The translations under genes were made by a program, and so were the position numbers. A stretch of DNA of 64,000 bases. It comes from Stomoxys calcitrans. Its lineage: Eukaryota > Arthropoda > Insecta > Diptera > Muscidae. The notes below the pieces were generated by a model. That model was not told the DNA's origin. It ran no database searches and saw only the letters and a program-made list of their open reading frames with translations. Location: positions 194,274,098 to 194,338,097 of the forward strand of contig NC_081552.1 in assembly GCF_963082655.1 (NCBI RefSeq), written 5' to 3'. Below, one piece after another: positions 10,736 through 21,103 of the stretch. How positions within the stretch are numbered: position 1 is the first letter of the stretch; the number at the start of each line of letters is the position of its first letter.

Positions 10736-10801
10736 AAAAATTAAACAAAATAAATGTAGTTGAAGGGCATATTTGTATTGTACATGCCTCGAGATGGGTT
10801 T

Positions 10802-11290
10802 CTAGCGGGTAAATACCCAATGCTTGGGTAAATACCCAATAAATACCTTTTTTGAGTATTTATTTGGGTCAAGAGTATTATTCTGGTGCCCTTGGACACA
10901 TGCGATATGTGTCGGTTCGTTCACTAGTTGCGCCAAGCCATTGTGAGCAGCGCAAAGCTCAACGCATTGGCCCTCATGAGTCATATGGGCAAGCCAGGAG
11001 GAGTTGTGGACTTTGAAATCCCCAGCGACAACGATTTTACTGCCTGGAAAGTCCTCCAAAATATTTGTAATGGAATCAGAAATTGCGTCATAGCCGTCCA
11101 TGGAAGCCTGCCTTTCCGAGTTTGGGCTTCTATATAGAAAAAGGATTGCTGGAGAGTTACGGGAACTGGGTTGTAATAGGGGGAGCAAGAAAAACATTCC
11201 CCCGGAATATAAACCACATTAAAAGGGTGTCTAAAGGTGCAGGGAACGCAATAGAAAATTTAATGCCTTCACTTTCAAATTTTTATGGAG
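10802..11290 (-). pseudogene. Endonuclease domain fragment of a non-LTR retrotransposon
   Basis: Minus-strand pieces read AILFLYRSPNSERQAS, GYDAISDSITNILEDFPGSK, IVVAGDFKVHNSSWLAH, CVELCAAHNGLAQLV and NEPTHIACVQGHQNNTLD. GDFKVHNSSWL is the GD.N.H..W motif of exonuclease-endonuclease-phosphatase domains, with Asn replaced by Lys, and NTLD is the later conserved segment. The frame shifts near 11190 and no RT follows. A tandem GGGTAAATACCCAA pair lies at its 3' edge (about 10809-10840). Confidence 0.75.
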
Positions 11291-11335
11291 ATATCGCCAC
11301 CTGACACTAGGGTTGTGAATTAGAATATAATTGAT

Positions 11336-11648
11336 TGCCACAATGCAAATTTTCCCAGGAACATTCCATTAAGGGACAGAAGCAAACTTCTCACGTATTA
11401 ATGAGTGCTGTCCGCTTCAAGTTTAAGCTCATCGATAAAGGGCCTTCTTTTCATAGCCGACTCGAAACGGCGCATCGCAATGCGACACCTGTTTGGGCAG
11501 AACTTTTTATATGGCATAGTACCATACAAATGTCGCCAGCATTAGGAGAGGATAACCACCGTTGAAAATATTTTCTCATGTTTTTATTAGGATTCGAACC
11601 CATCATGGGCGGACAGGTGGCCTCTGAGTTACGGTGGCCTACAAGTGT
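11336..11648 (-). mobile_element. tRNA-derived SINE, minus strand
   Basis: On the minus strand a tRNA-like head (11583-11648) carries a degraded A box and a B box GGTTCGAATCC. The body follows (GGTTATCCTCTCCTAATGCT, ACTATGCCATATAAAA, GCGACACC...). The same body and head order occurs at 61592-61964 and 47046-47222. The element would be transcribed by RNA polymerase III and moved by a LINE. Confidence 0.7.
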
Positions 11649-11654
11649 ATTTTC

Positions 11655-11772
11655 AGCATTAGGAGGGGATAACCACCGCAGACAAAATTTTTTCGGATAT
11701 TCTCACCAGGATTTGAACGCAGGTTCTCAGCATGATAGGCGGACATCATAACCTCAGCGCTACAGTGTCCTC
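11655..11772 (-). mobile_element. Second tRNA-like SINE head directly abutting the first
   Basis: Repeats the head (reverse strand AGGATTTGAACGCAGG, GGCGGACATCATAACCTCAG, CGCTACAGTG) and the first part of the body (CAGCATTAGGAGGGGATAAC). Head plus partial body sits next to another head plus full body in the same direction. It arose either by duplication or by insertion of one SINE at the start of another. Confidence 0.65.
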
Positions 11773-12584
11773 CAAATGTGTGCAAAGTAGTATTTCATTT
11801 GGGTTCCCTTTTAGGCCTAGTACTGGCCTCCACTTTTCCCATTAAAAGAATTGTGAGGAAGAAAGATCGAACACATTCCATAGAAGTGGTACCGAGTTCT
11901 TTCAGCAACATACCAGCGACATGTCGCTGCGTCAACACAAATTTCACTTCAACTAATTGCTCACGAACTGGGTCACAAGCAACTCTGTTTCAACGCAGTA
12001 GCTGCATTTGTTATGCAGCTTTGTGTGAATTATGTTTTTGTTATGTCGTCCAATAGAATGCTGCATATTTCGCAATCAAATTATGGACAATCTTCGTGGG
12101 AATGATCTTGGTCTAGGCTTTAGAGTAAATAATAGAAATACTTACGAATAGTAACAACAAATCTGTGAAACATACCTGGAAGGAAAAATAAGATATTACT
12201 TAGGTTATATTTTTACAATTTCAATTAAGTAAAATTATTTTTTGAAAAATTATACAAATCAAAGAACTTCGCTACATTACTTTCTTTCTATATCCATCTA
12301 GATCGACACAGATACTTCTCCTTTGCTATAGGGGATCCCAAATTGCTTATGTAGACTTCTATTTGGCTAAAATTGTCGTATATAAACCTATCTTGCCAAG
12401 TTTGGCATGTAAAGAACACTTAGGCTTTCCAAAATCCACACCAAACACAATCCTGCTAGCAGCCATATGAATGAATCCCCTAGCCCATTATATTCACTGA
12501 GCACCTAATGGATTCCGCCAAAAATATCCCTTAGTTAACTCAATATATGAATTATTTCACAACAATCAAATTGGGATTTGGTTG
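11773..12584. other. No gene seen; probable host or unrecognised repeat
   Basis: The short plus-strand frame at 11778 shows no domain. 12300-12420 loosely resembles worn HTR sequence (CCATCTAGATCGACAC, TATATAAACCTATCTTG) but is too weak to assign. Confidence 0.35.
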
Positions 12585-14062
12585 CGGCTGCTATGGTCTC
12601 AATTAGCCATATCGGGGAATCGGGCCTATCTTCTTCTTCTTATATACAAAAATCAATTTGTGTTTGTTTGTGTGTTCCTTATAGACTCAGAAACGGCTGA
12701 ACCGATTTTCTTGAAATTTTCACAGATGCTGCATAATGATCCCGTGGTGAAAATAGGGTACTACATTTTTTGATATCTGAAGGGGGGGCGGACCCTCCCC
12801 CTTACCCTAATTTTCAGAAACGCCAGATCTCGGAGATGGGTGGTGCGATTTAAGCGAAATTTTGTGTGCTCTCATATATTATCCTAAAAATAAAAATTTG
12901 GTATCAAAATTTCGGATGGGGTACCTAGGGGGGCTGCCCCTCCCTAAAACCTACCAAACTTATATTTAGACCAATCACGACAATATGGGACTCAAATGAA
13001 GGGTATTTAAGATAAGAAAACGTATCTGATATCCATTTGTCGAACCAAGTGCTAGGGGGACCACCCCAACCCCCAAAACACCCCTAAATCGGACATATTT
13101 ACCGACCATGGCAATATGGGACTCAAATGAAAGGTATTTGCGAGTAGAATACAAATCTGATATCCAAATGTGGGACCACGTTTCTGGGGATCCACCCCCT
13201 CCCCAAAACACCCCCAAAACAGGACTTATTTACTGACCATGGGAATATGGGGCTTAAATAAAAGGTATTTGAATGTAGAATACGAATCTGATATCCAAGT
13301 ATGGGACCAAGGGTTTTGGGGGGCATCCTCCAAAGGGGACAAATTTACGACCATAGCAACATAGGGCTCAAATGAAAGGTCTTTGGGAGTAAAGCACGAA
13401 TTTGATATCAATATTCGGGAAAAGTGTCTATGGGGCCACCCCACCCCAATAGTAAGTATTTGCTAACTATTGCAATATGAGGCTCAAAAAAGAGGGTTTT
13501 TAGAGTGGAACATGAATCCGATATATATTTTCAAGGCCAACTCACTGAAACTCCCCCAAAAAATCACCCCCCAAGCCGTTAATGTTTGCCGACTATGGAA
13601 ATATGGGGCTCAAATTAAAAGTATGTGGGAGTAGACCACGTATCTGATTAGGGGCCAACTGTCTAGCGGACGTCCCACCACCATAACAACCCCCAAATAG
13701 GACGTATTTGGGTCTTAAAGAGAGTGGAATTAAATATTTATAGATTTTAGGGCCAATACCCCAAACTGGACATATTTTCTGACTTTTCCAATAAGGAGTT
13801 TAAATGAGATTAGAAAACGAATTAGATACCCAATTTTGAGGTCAATGGCAATATGGGGTTCGAATAAATGATATATAGATGTATGAGAATAGAACACGTT
13901 GCTGATATATTTTCCGGGCTTAGTGTTTGGGGGACCACCCCAATCCTCAAGACACCCCTAAATCGGGCATATTTACCAGATTTGGGGGGTAGAGCAAGAA
14001 TTGATACCCATTTTCGGAACCAATTTTCTGGGGGTCTACCCCTTTCCCAAAATACCCCACAA
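12585..14062 (-). mobile_element. HTR-C element: GC-rich repeat with 130-135-bp internal units
   Basis: Units are marked by GACCATGGCAATATGGG, CTCAAATGAAAGGTATTTG, AATCTGATATCCAA and a run of CCACCCC/CCCCAAAAC. Unit starts at 12969, 13104 and 13235 give spacings of 135 and 131. The right edge as given (12620-12760) contains ACGGCTGAACCGATTTTC, probably a terminus. The other end is cut by a Jockey LINE at about 14065. Other copies are at 35392-36357, 46935-47348 and 62143-62953. Frames rich in Gly/Pro here are repeat artefacts. The class is unknown. Confidence 0.65.
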
Positions 14063-14123
14063 ACAGCAATTTGTTCGTCCTTTTTCTTCTTGGGAGAGGC
14101 ACATCCCGGAGTGTCTTCTCCGT

Positions 14124-14260
14124 ACGCTACTGGTCCGTGCCGGGATTGAGAAAAACCTCGGACCCTGGTTCTGTTCGTTTTGCTAGAATCGCTTTCATCA
14201 TCGGTCGGTGTCGGTGAGGTGTAACCGGTGCATGGAGTGGGCGATTTCTGATCTTGTCTG
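14124..14260 (+). pseudogene. Jockey N-terminus: 2A-like motif and CxxC zinc finger, decayed
   Basis: 14124-14168 translates as TLLVRAGIEKNLGPW, followed by FCSFC, a stop, RFHHRSVSVRCNRCMEWA. The Cys pairs (C..C, 14 or so residues, C..C) and the W that follows look like a treble-clef finger at the start of many Jockey-type ORFs. GIEKNLGP resembles the 2A ribosome-skipping core (D-V/I-E-x-N-P-G-P), but lacks the Asp and has Leu for the first Pro. It cannot be a working 2A as it stands. Whether the ancestor had one is open. Confidence 0.5.
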
Positions 14261-14424
14261 GCCTTACGTCACTACGGCAGTATAGTCGTACTGAAAAAGT
14301 GTCGCCTTCTACGTCCTCATTGTTGTTGCAACCACATTTTCAAGTGGAGGTGGCGATACTCGTCAAGCTCCTGTAGGTGAGGAACGTGCTAGTTCCGGTC
14401 CAAAGTACCGATCGCCGAGGGAAC

Positions 14425-14712
14425 AAGGTGAACATTGGTTATTCAAAGGCGCCAATAACTTGCCTTGTCATACTGAGCATCATAGGCACTCAGTATTTGT
14501 GCAAGAGCCGGTGCCACCCAACCTCTCACTGAGACTCTCTACTCGATACCGCTGATTGTTCGCGATTGCAGTTACAGCTACTTCGTATGGAGCATTCCAC
14601 TATCCGCAATCTGTGGACGCGTTCGGTAGCTCGCAGCTAAGCTTCTCGTGACAGCAATGAACACCACACAGATGGGAATTCAATGTTCTAGCTGGTGTGG
14701 TGCTCACAGCTT
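14425..14712 (+). repeat. Unclassified interspersed repeat E, copy 1
   Basis: Shares an alignable segment with 42222-42512 in the same direction: ATTGGTTATTCAAAGGCGCC, GGCACTCAGTATTT, AAGAGCC.GTGCC, CTCACTGAG, and AGCTGGTGTGGTG at the end. It separates the zinc-finger piece from the endonuclease of the Jockey element. It is either a linker shared by two LINEs or an inserted element; I cannot tell which. Confidence 0.5.
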
Positions 14713-14883
14713 TCTTGTGCCGGGACTACGTCCTCGTCGTAGGGGTCACATACCCCCGACCTTTGCCGTGTGGCAATATACGCAACAGCAGCTTCCCAGC
14801 GCCATATTGCCAGACCAGTGCCGGGAAGTGTATCATTCTTTCAATTGAATTGCAATGGTCTGAGAGGCTAGATCGATGAGATA

Positions 14884-15372
14884 GTGGATTTTATGAGTCG
14901 GAAGAAGGTACTGGTTGCAGCGATCCAGGAGACAAAGCTGACCAACACCTGCAGCTCGCACAGTTGTCCCGAATTCAATGTGCTACGTAAGGATCGCGTA
15001 AGGAATAGAGGTGGGGGATTGGCCTTCGTAATACACTATTCCGTGCAGTATAGACCCATCTCGCTTGCGCTTGGCGCAAGTAACCCCAACATGGAGTGCA
15101 TGGGGATAGCAGTCAAGTCCGGTACTGCCGAGATAGAGCTATACAACGTTTATATACCGCCGGTTGGTAGTTGCGACCCATTTAAGGGCCAAGCTTACAA
15201 GTCCGTCGTAAGTTGGCTACTGTCTGGCCGCAATCGTCTTGTTCTAGGAGACCTTAATGCGCATCACGTTTCATGGCATTCTCCCCTAGTTAACTACCAG
15301 CAGGGCATAACTTTGGCAGAGCAGATTGAAGACTCCACGTTTTGCATGGTGAATGAGGTTGTTCCCAACTAG
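14884..15372 (+). pseudogene. Jockey endonuclease domain (open 162-codon segment)
   Basis: Encodes the exonuclease-endonuclease-phosphatase fold that nicks target DNA for priming. Visible motifs are VLVAAIQETKL (catalytic Glu in QETK), RNRGGGLAFVIHYSVQYR, ELYNVYIPP, RLVLGDLNAHHVSWHS (GD.N.H..W, here with the usual Asn kept) and EQIEDSTFCMVNE. The real frame begins upstream near 14840 (QLNCNGLRG precedes it), so the Met at 14884 is only the first in this open stretch. A stop at 15370 and later frameshifts remove the SDH motif. The domain is better preserved than the RT that follows. Confidence 0.8.
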
Positions 15373-15599
15373 GATAACGAGGAGTTGCAGCAGTTAGCCA
15401 GACATTTCCATTGCATCCCCTGATCTCCTGAGTGATGTAACATGGCAAGCCGTCATTTCTTTTGGGATCAGATTACCTCCCCATAATTCTCACCAACGAC
15501 CGACCATTCGACTTCATAACATCTGAGTACCGGATGTTTGTCATTCAAAGGAATGCCAATTGAGTCAGCCTTAGAGAGTACACCAATCCCCGCTTCAGT

Positions 15600-18052
15600 G
15601 AAGTGACACCCCCCTCAAATAAGCTAGTTGCCGAGAGGAAATTTCGAGACATCATCAATACAGCAGCCGCTCGCTTTATTCCAGCCGTTCGAATACCCCA
15701 AGTGCGTCCTAGTTTCCCGGCGCAGGCAGTGGTACACACAGACGAGCGTGAAGAGATTCGTTGCACGGACCACACTAGGCTCAGAATCAGCGAGCTTTAT
15801 CTGAAAACAGGGTAGTAAACGAACATAAACATAATTTATGGCTGGAACACTTGGAGCAAACATAGGTACCGGTGGAGGCGAGCTGTGTTCTACTGTAAAG
15901 TCACTTTCTAACCCCGGTAGAAGGGACGACAGGACCTAAGTCACTTTTGGTGACGTAACTGTGACTGAAACGAAGAGATGCGCCTGGTTGTTCAACAGGA
16001 CTAGGAGATGAGTCATTCTTATATTCGTGGTCTCCGAGTCGATGGACAGCCATCCCAATTTACCCTGGACGAAGATACGAATGTCATCCGTGGCTCCGAG
16101 TCATTCAAGGCATTGGACCCTAATGGAATCTCTACATTGAAGCTGAAAATTCTGGATCTACCTGGAGTTCAGTACCTTACAACTGTCCTCAACCTGTCAA
16201 TTTTGGTGATGTAAGCGTGACTGAAACGAAGAGATGCACCTAGCTGTTCCACAGGGCTAGGAGATGAGCCATTCGTTATATTCGTGGTCTCCGATTCGAT
16301 GGACAGCCATCACAATTTACTGTGGACAAAGATACGAATGTCATCCGTGGCTCCAAGTTATCCAAGGCATTGGACCCCAACAGAATCTCTACATTGAAGA
16401 TGAAAAATCTGGATCTACCTGAAGTTGAGTATCTTACAACTGCCCTCAACCTGTCTTTGAACACTCTTATAGTTCCCGTTGTCTGGAAGATGGGCAGAGT
16501 GATGCCGCTACTGAAGCCTAGAAAGAACCCGAGTAAGGAGAAGTCGTACAGACTGATCTCCCTACTCTCTCCAGTAGGCAAGACGCTTGAGGGACTACAG
16601 CTCCCGATCCCCTTTAGAGAAATACTATTCCCCGAGCATCAGCATGGATTTCGAAGACTGCATAGCACAACAACAGCTTTGCATGCCATCACCGAACACA
16701 TTTGCCATAGCTTCAATTAGCCCAGGCCATGTGATAGGACGGTCCTCGTAGCACTGGACCTTTCGAAGGCATTCGACACAGCCAGTCAAGCCAAACTATA
16801 TGAGAACATCGCCAATACGTCCCTTCAGCCAGGTCTGAAACGCTGCGTCGCGAACTATCTGTGTGGTCGCCAGTCATTTTTGGAATTTAGGTATAAGAAG
16901 TCCAAGCTCCGAAGAGTGAAACAGATAGTTCCCCAAGTGGGGTGATATCACCGAAACTGTTTAACCTCTACCCAACCTATATTCCTCCCCCTACAGACGG
17001 CATAGAGATCGTATCATATGTTGACGATTGCACGATCATGGTATCATGGCCGCCCAATCATTGATCATATCTGCGATAGGTTAAATGTGTACCTCAACGA
17101 ACTTGCCTCTATTTTCGCTCGAGATATCTGAAGACATCTGCCACCAAATCTTCAGCCACATTGTTCACTACAAATACGCGTAAGGAGAATAATGAGCTGA
17201 AAGTGATGGTCGACGGAGTGACAATTCCGACCATCAAATGTCCCATTTGACAGCCCTTACAAAATCTCCTCACATGCCACAGCAATTTGCGATATGGTAA
17301 AAAATAGAAACAAGGTCCTGAAGTCACTTGCCGGAAGCACTTGGGGTGTTGACAAAGTAGCCTTATTGACCACGTACAAAGCAATTGGCTGGTCTGTGGT
17401 AGGTTGTGCAGCGCCGGTGTGGTCTCGTCAGCTCCGTGATACGCAGTGGAAAAGCACTCAGATTTGTCTTCTCAGTTTTCACGTGGACCACCTACATTAG
17501 GAGACAAAGATCCTACCAGTGCGAAGACATAACTACATGCTGTCTAAGCAATACCTTTTGGGCTGTTAACGCAGAGACCATCCAAATCCAAATCCATCAT
17601 CTAGTGGATAGATATCAACCGTCCAGAAACCTTAAGGTTAAGATCTACATGATCTAGTGCGTGAGGTGCAGCTTTTCAAGTGAGAACCTCTAGTTTAAGC
17701 ACCATTTCAATCGGGTCTAGACAACATTCATGCAGACACGGTAGCAGATGCAGTGAATAGCTACCACGTCCTTGGAGAACGACCGCCTCCCATTGCACCT
17801 GAAGAAATTGACCTTCCCCGGCAAACCAGAGTAGTTTTGGCTCAATTACGATCCGGCAAATGCAGCTGCCTCAATTCCTACAGAGCAAGGATTGATGACA
17901 ACGTGCAGTATGTATGTCTCGATTGTGACCAGAGACCACACGACATACGTCACCTGCTTAACTGCTCAGCCAGTCCCACTCGTCTCAGACCCAAATACCT
18001 CTGCACGCGCCCCATCTTAGTGGCAGAGTTCCTGGATCTGGATAGTCAATAG
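15600..18052 (+). pseudogene. Jockey reverse transcriptase and C-terminal domain, multiply frameshifted
   Basis: 15603-15815 encodes the pre-RT segment (VAERKFRDIINTAAARFIPA, RIPQVRPSFPAQAV). 16322-16720 encodes the fingers and palm (KALDPNRISTLKMKNLDLPE, VIP-type MPLLKPRKNPS, SYRLISLLSPVGKTLE, HQHGFRRLHSTTTALHAIT). VALDLSKAFDT is near 16745, and the catalytic YVDD (17017-17028) lies in IVSYVDDCTIM. The thumb follows at 17294-17500 (NRNKVLKSLAGSTWG, LLTTYKAIGWSV). The C-terminal open frame 17753-18052 ends with CLDCDQRPHDIRHLLNC, a Cys/His cluster usual in this clade, and LVAEFLDLD. A 256-bp internal duplication and many frameshifts make it inactive. Confidence 0.85.
15945..16456. repeat. Tandem duplication, 256-bp period, within the RT region
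   Basis: TTTTGGTGA.GTAA.TGTGACT begins at 15945 and 16201. Both copies continue through GAAACGAAGAGATGC, TCGATGGACAGCCATC, GATACGAATGTCATCCGTGG and CTCTACATTGAAG. Divergence between copies is modest but clear. The duplication lengthens the coding region and is not compatible with a functional RT. Confidence 0.8.
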
Positions 18053-18112
18053 AATCAAGCAGACGAAAGATAGAACACAACACACTGCTACAACAACAAC
18101 AACAACCAGTTT

Positions 18113-18285
18113 GTTGATAACTTTGGATCTTATTCGGCAATGGTGTTGAAAATCAGAACAGAAATCCAGGTGCCAAGTTTCAGCCAGATCGAATGAAAAC
18201 TGAGGCTTCTAGGGACTCAAGAAGTCAAACACGGGGATCGGTTTGTATGGGGCTGTATAACTTTATAGAACTCGGCACTCTCCAT
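18113..18285 (+). mobile_element. HTR-A2 fragment, about one unit
   Basis: Contains TTTCAGCCAGATCGAATG, AGGCTTCTAGGGACTCAAGA and GATCGGTTTGTATGGGGC. It directly follows the Jockey tail. The next 180 bases (18286-18464) are AT-rich and unassigned. Confidence 0.7.
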
Positions 18286-18464
18286 ACATTTAGGATTTTT
18301 GCGCAGTAAAATAAGTTCCAAATTTTTGGGAACAGTTTCATAATTTTGGGGAGTTATTTTATTTTTGACCCTTAGGTAAAAAATGAGTCCCAAATGTTAT
18401 ACCTTACCTTATTTCCTTATACCTTATTTCTGCCTTAAGAGTTATTTAATGTTTTGGGGTTTTA

Positions 18465-19061
18465 AAGGGTGATTTTTTTGAGGTTAGGATTTTCATGCAT
18501 TAGTATTTGACAGATCACGTGGGATTTCAGTCATGGTGTCAAAGAGAAAGATGCTCAGTATGCTTTGACATTTCATCATGAATAGACTTACTAACGAGCA
18601 ACGCTTGCAAATCATTGAATTTTATTACCAAAATCAGTGTTCGGTTCGAAATGTGTTCATTCACCGTAACGTTGCGTCCAACAGCATCTTTGAAAAAATA
18701 CGGTCCAATGATTCCACCAGCGTACAAACCACACCAAACAGTGCATTTTTCGGGATGCATGGGCAGTTCTTGAACGGCTTCTGGTTGCTCTTCACTCCAA
18801 ATGCGGCAATTTTGCTTATTTACGTAGCCATTCAACCAGAAATGAGCCTCATCGCTGAACGGTGAATGAACACATTTCGAACCGAACACTGATTTTGGTA
18901 ATAAAATTCAATGATTTGCAAGCGTTGCTCGTTAGTAAGTCTATTCATGATGAAATGTCAAAGCATACTGAGCATCTTTCTCTTTGACACCATGTCTGAA
19001 ATCCCACGTGATCTGTCAAATACTAATGCATGAAAATCCTAACCTCAAAAAAATCACCCTT
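18465..19061. mobile_element. Fold-back mariner MITE with two copies of the transposon 5' end
   Basis: TA dinucleotides at 18463-18464 and 19062-19063 flank the element. Arms 18465-18667 and 18859-19061 are inverted copies of 203 bp; I see essentially one difference (CAGTCATGG against CAGACATGG). Each arm contains the terminal repeat AAGGGTGATTTTTTTGAGG and the first codons of a transposase (MNRLTNEQRLQIIEFYYQNQ). Between the arms, on the minus strand, lies an internal transposase segment (FSDEAHFWLNGYVNKQNCRI, ELPMHPEKCTVWCGLYAGGI, FFKDAVGRNVTVN), including the first catalytic Asp. The family is that of the DD41D element at 3953-6233. No functional protein is possible. Confidence 0.9.
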
Positions 19062-19071
19062 TATTTAAATT

Positions 19072-21103
19072 GTATATCCTCCACCATAGGATGGGGGTAT
19101 ACAATTTCGACATTCTGTTTCTATCTCCCCGAAATATTTCTCGGAGGTCAGGTCACTTTAAGTCGATCTAGCCATGTTCGTCCGCCCGTCTGTCTGTCGA
19201 AAGCACGCTAACTTACGAACCAGTAAAGCTAGCCACTTGGAATTTTGCACAAATACTTCTAATTACTGTAGGACGATTGGGATTGTAAATGGGTCATATC
19301 GGTCCATGTTTTGAAATAGCTGCCATATAAACCGATCTTGGATCTTGACTTCTTGAGTCACTAGAGGGCGCAATTCTTATCCGATTTGGCTGAATTTTTG
19401 CATGAGGTGTTTTGTTATTATTTCCAATAACCGCGTTAAGTGTGGTTTACATCGGTACATAATCTGATATAGCTGTCATATAAACCGATCTGGGATCTTG
19501 ACTTCTTCAGCCTCTAGAGGGCGCAATTCTTATCCGATTTGGCTGAAATTTAGCACGTGGAGTTCTCTTGCGACTTTAAACAACTGTGCAAAGAATGGCC
19601 CGAATCTGTCTATAACCTGATATAGCTCCCATATAAACCGATCTCCCGATTTGACTTTTTGAGCTCCTGGAAGCCGCAATTTTTGTCCGATTTGGCTGAA
19701 ATTAAGCACGCAGTCTTCTGTTATGACGTCCAACAACTGTGCCAACTACGATCTAAATCGGTCTATAACCTGATATAGCTCCCATATAAACCCATCTCCC
19801 GGTTTGACTTCTTGAGTCTCTGGAAGCCGCAGTTTTAGTGCGATTTTACTGAAATTTTGCACGTGGAGTTCTCTTGCGACTTTAAACACCTGTGCAAAGA
19901 ACGGCCCGAATCGGTCTATAACCTGATATAGCTCCCATATAATCCGATATCCCGATTTGACTTTTTAAGCCACTGAAAGCCGCAGTTTTAGTCAAATTTT
20001 ACTGAAATTTTGCACGTAGTGTTCTGTTATGACGTCCAACTACTGTGTTAAGTAAGGTCTATATCGGTCTACAACCTGATATAGCTCCCATATAAACCGA
20101 TTTCCCGATTTGACTTCTTGAGCCCCTGGAAGATGCAATTTTTGTTCGATTTGGCTGAAATTTAGCACGTAGTGTTCTGTTATGACGTTCAACAACTGTG
20201 CCGAGTACAGTCCAAATCGGTCTATAATCTGATTTAGCTCCTATATAAACCGATCTCCCGATTTGACTTCTTGAGCCCCTGGAAGATGCAGTTTTAGTCA
20301 AATTTTACTGAAATTTTGCACGTGGTGTTCTTTCACGACTTTCAACAACTGTGCATAGTACGGCCCGAATCGGTGTATAACCTTATATAGCTCCCATATA
20401 AACCGATCTTCCGATTTGACTTCTTGAGCCCTTGGAAGCCGCAGCTTTAGTCCAATTTTACTGAAATTTTGCACGTAGTGTTCTTTTATGACTTTTAACA
20501 ACTGTGCAAAGAACGGCCCGAATCGGTCTATAACTTGATATAGCTCCCATATAAACCGATCTCCCGATTTGACTTTTTGAGCTCCTGGAAGCCGCAATTT
20601 TTGTCCGAAATTTAGCGATAGTTTAACCGGGTACTGAATAGGTACGTAATGTTCTGTTATGACGTCCAACAACTGTGCCAAGTACGGTCCAAATCGGTCT
20701 ATAACCTGATATAGCTCCAATAAATCGATCTCCCGATTTGACATCTTGAGACCTTAAGCCGCAGTTTTTGTCCGATTTGGCTGAAATTTTGCACGTCGTG
20801 TTCTTTTACGACTTTCAACAACTGTGCTAAGTTTGGTCCAAATCGGTCAATAACCCGATATAGCTCCCATATAAACCTATCTCCCGATTTGACTTCTTGA
20901 CCCTCTGGAAGCCGCAATTTTTGTCCGATTTGACTGAAATTTTCCATGTGTCCAATACGGACAAAATCAATCTTTAACCTGATATAGCTGCCATGTAAAC
21001 CGGTCTCTCGATCATCCTTGTTCGGTCCCCAGAAGTGGGAACCCACCACATGGTGGTGGGTTCCCAAGATTCGGCACGACCGAACTTAGCTCGTTTTTAC
21101 TTC
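19072..21103 (-). mobile_element. Complete HTR-A2 element, about 2.0 kb
   Basis: The right end is at the left edge (TATATCCTCCACCATAGGAT, then TATACAATTTCG), followed by the AT-rich block (worn), CGTCTGTCTGTCG, and about eleven 153-bp units alternating CTAGAGGGCGCAATTC and CCTGGAAGCCGCAATTTTTG types. It closes with the left block (CCACCATGTGGTGGG-type hairpin, TTCGGCACGACCGAA, ACTTAGCTCG). It starts ten bases after the mariner MITE. The 70-150-codon minus-strand frames are the 51-residue repeat peptide and not genes. Around 20612-20638 it carries a 27-bp foreign insert. Confidence 0.9.

Larger units (their letters stand above)
14070..18105 (+). mobile_element. Near full-length but decayed Jockey-clade LINE
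   Basis: In order: an N-terminal 2A-like/zinc-finger segment (14124-14260), a foreign repeat (14425-14712), the endonuclease (14884-15372), RT (15600-17650), and a C-terminal Cys/His segment (17753-18052) ending in a CAACAACAACAAC tail near 18090. It cuts off an HTR-C array upstream and is followed by an HTR-A fragment. Related pieces are at 29030, 32326 and 34760. Confidence 0.8.

Noticed and set aside
12975..13444. Gly/Pro-rich frames on both strands that look like a repeat protein
   Set aside because: They follow the HTR-C unit and contain no independent coding signal.
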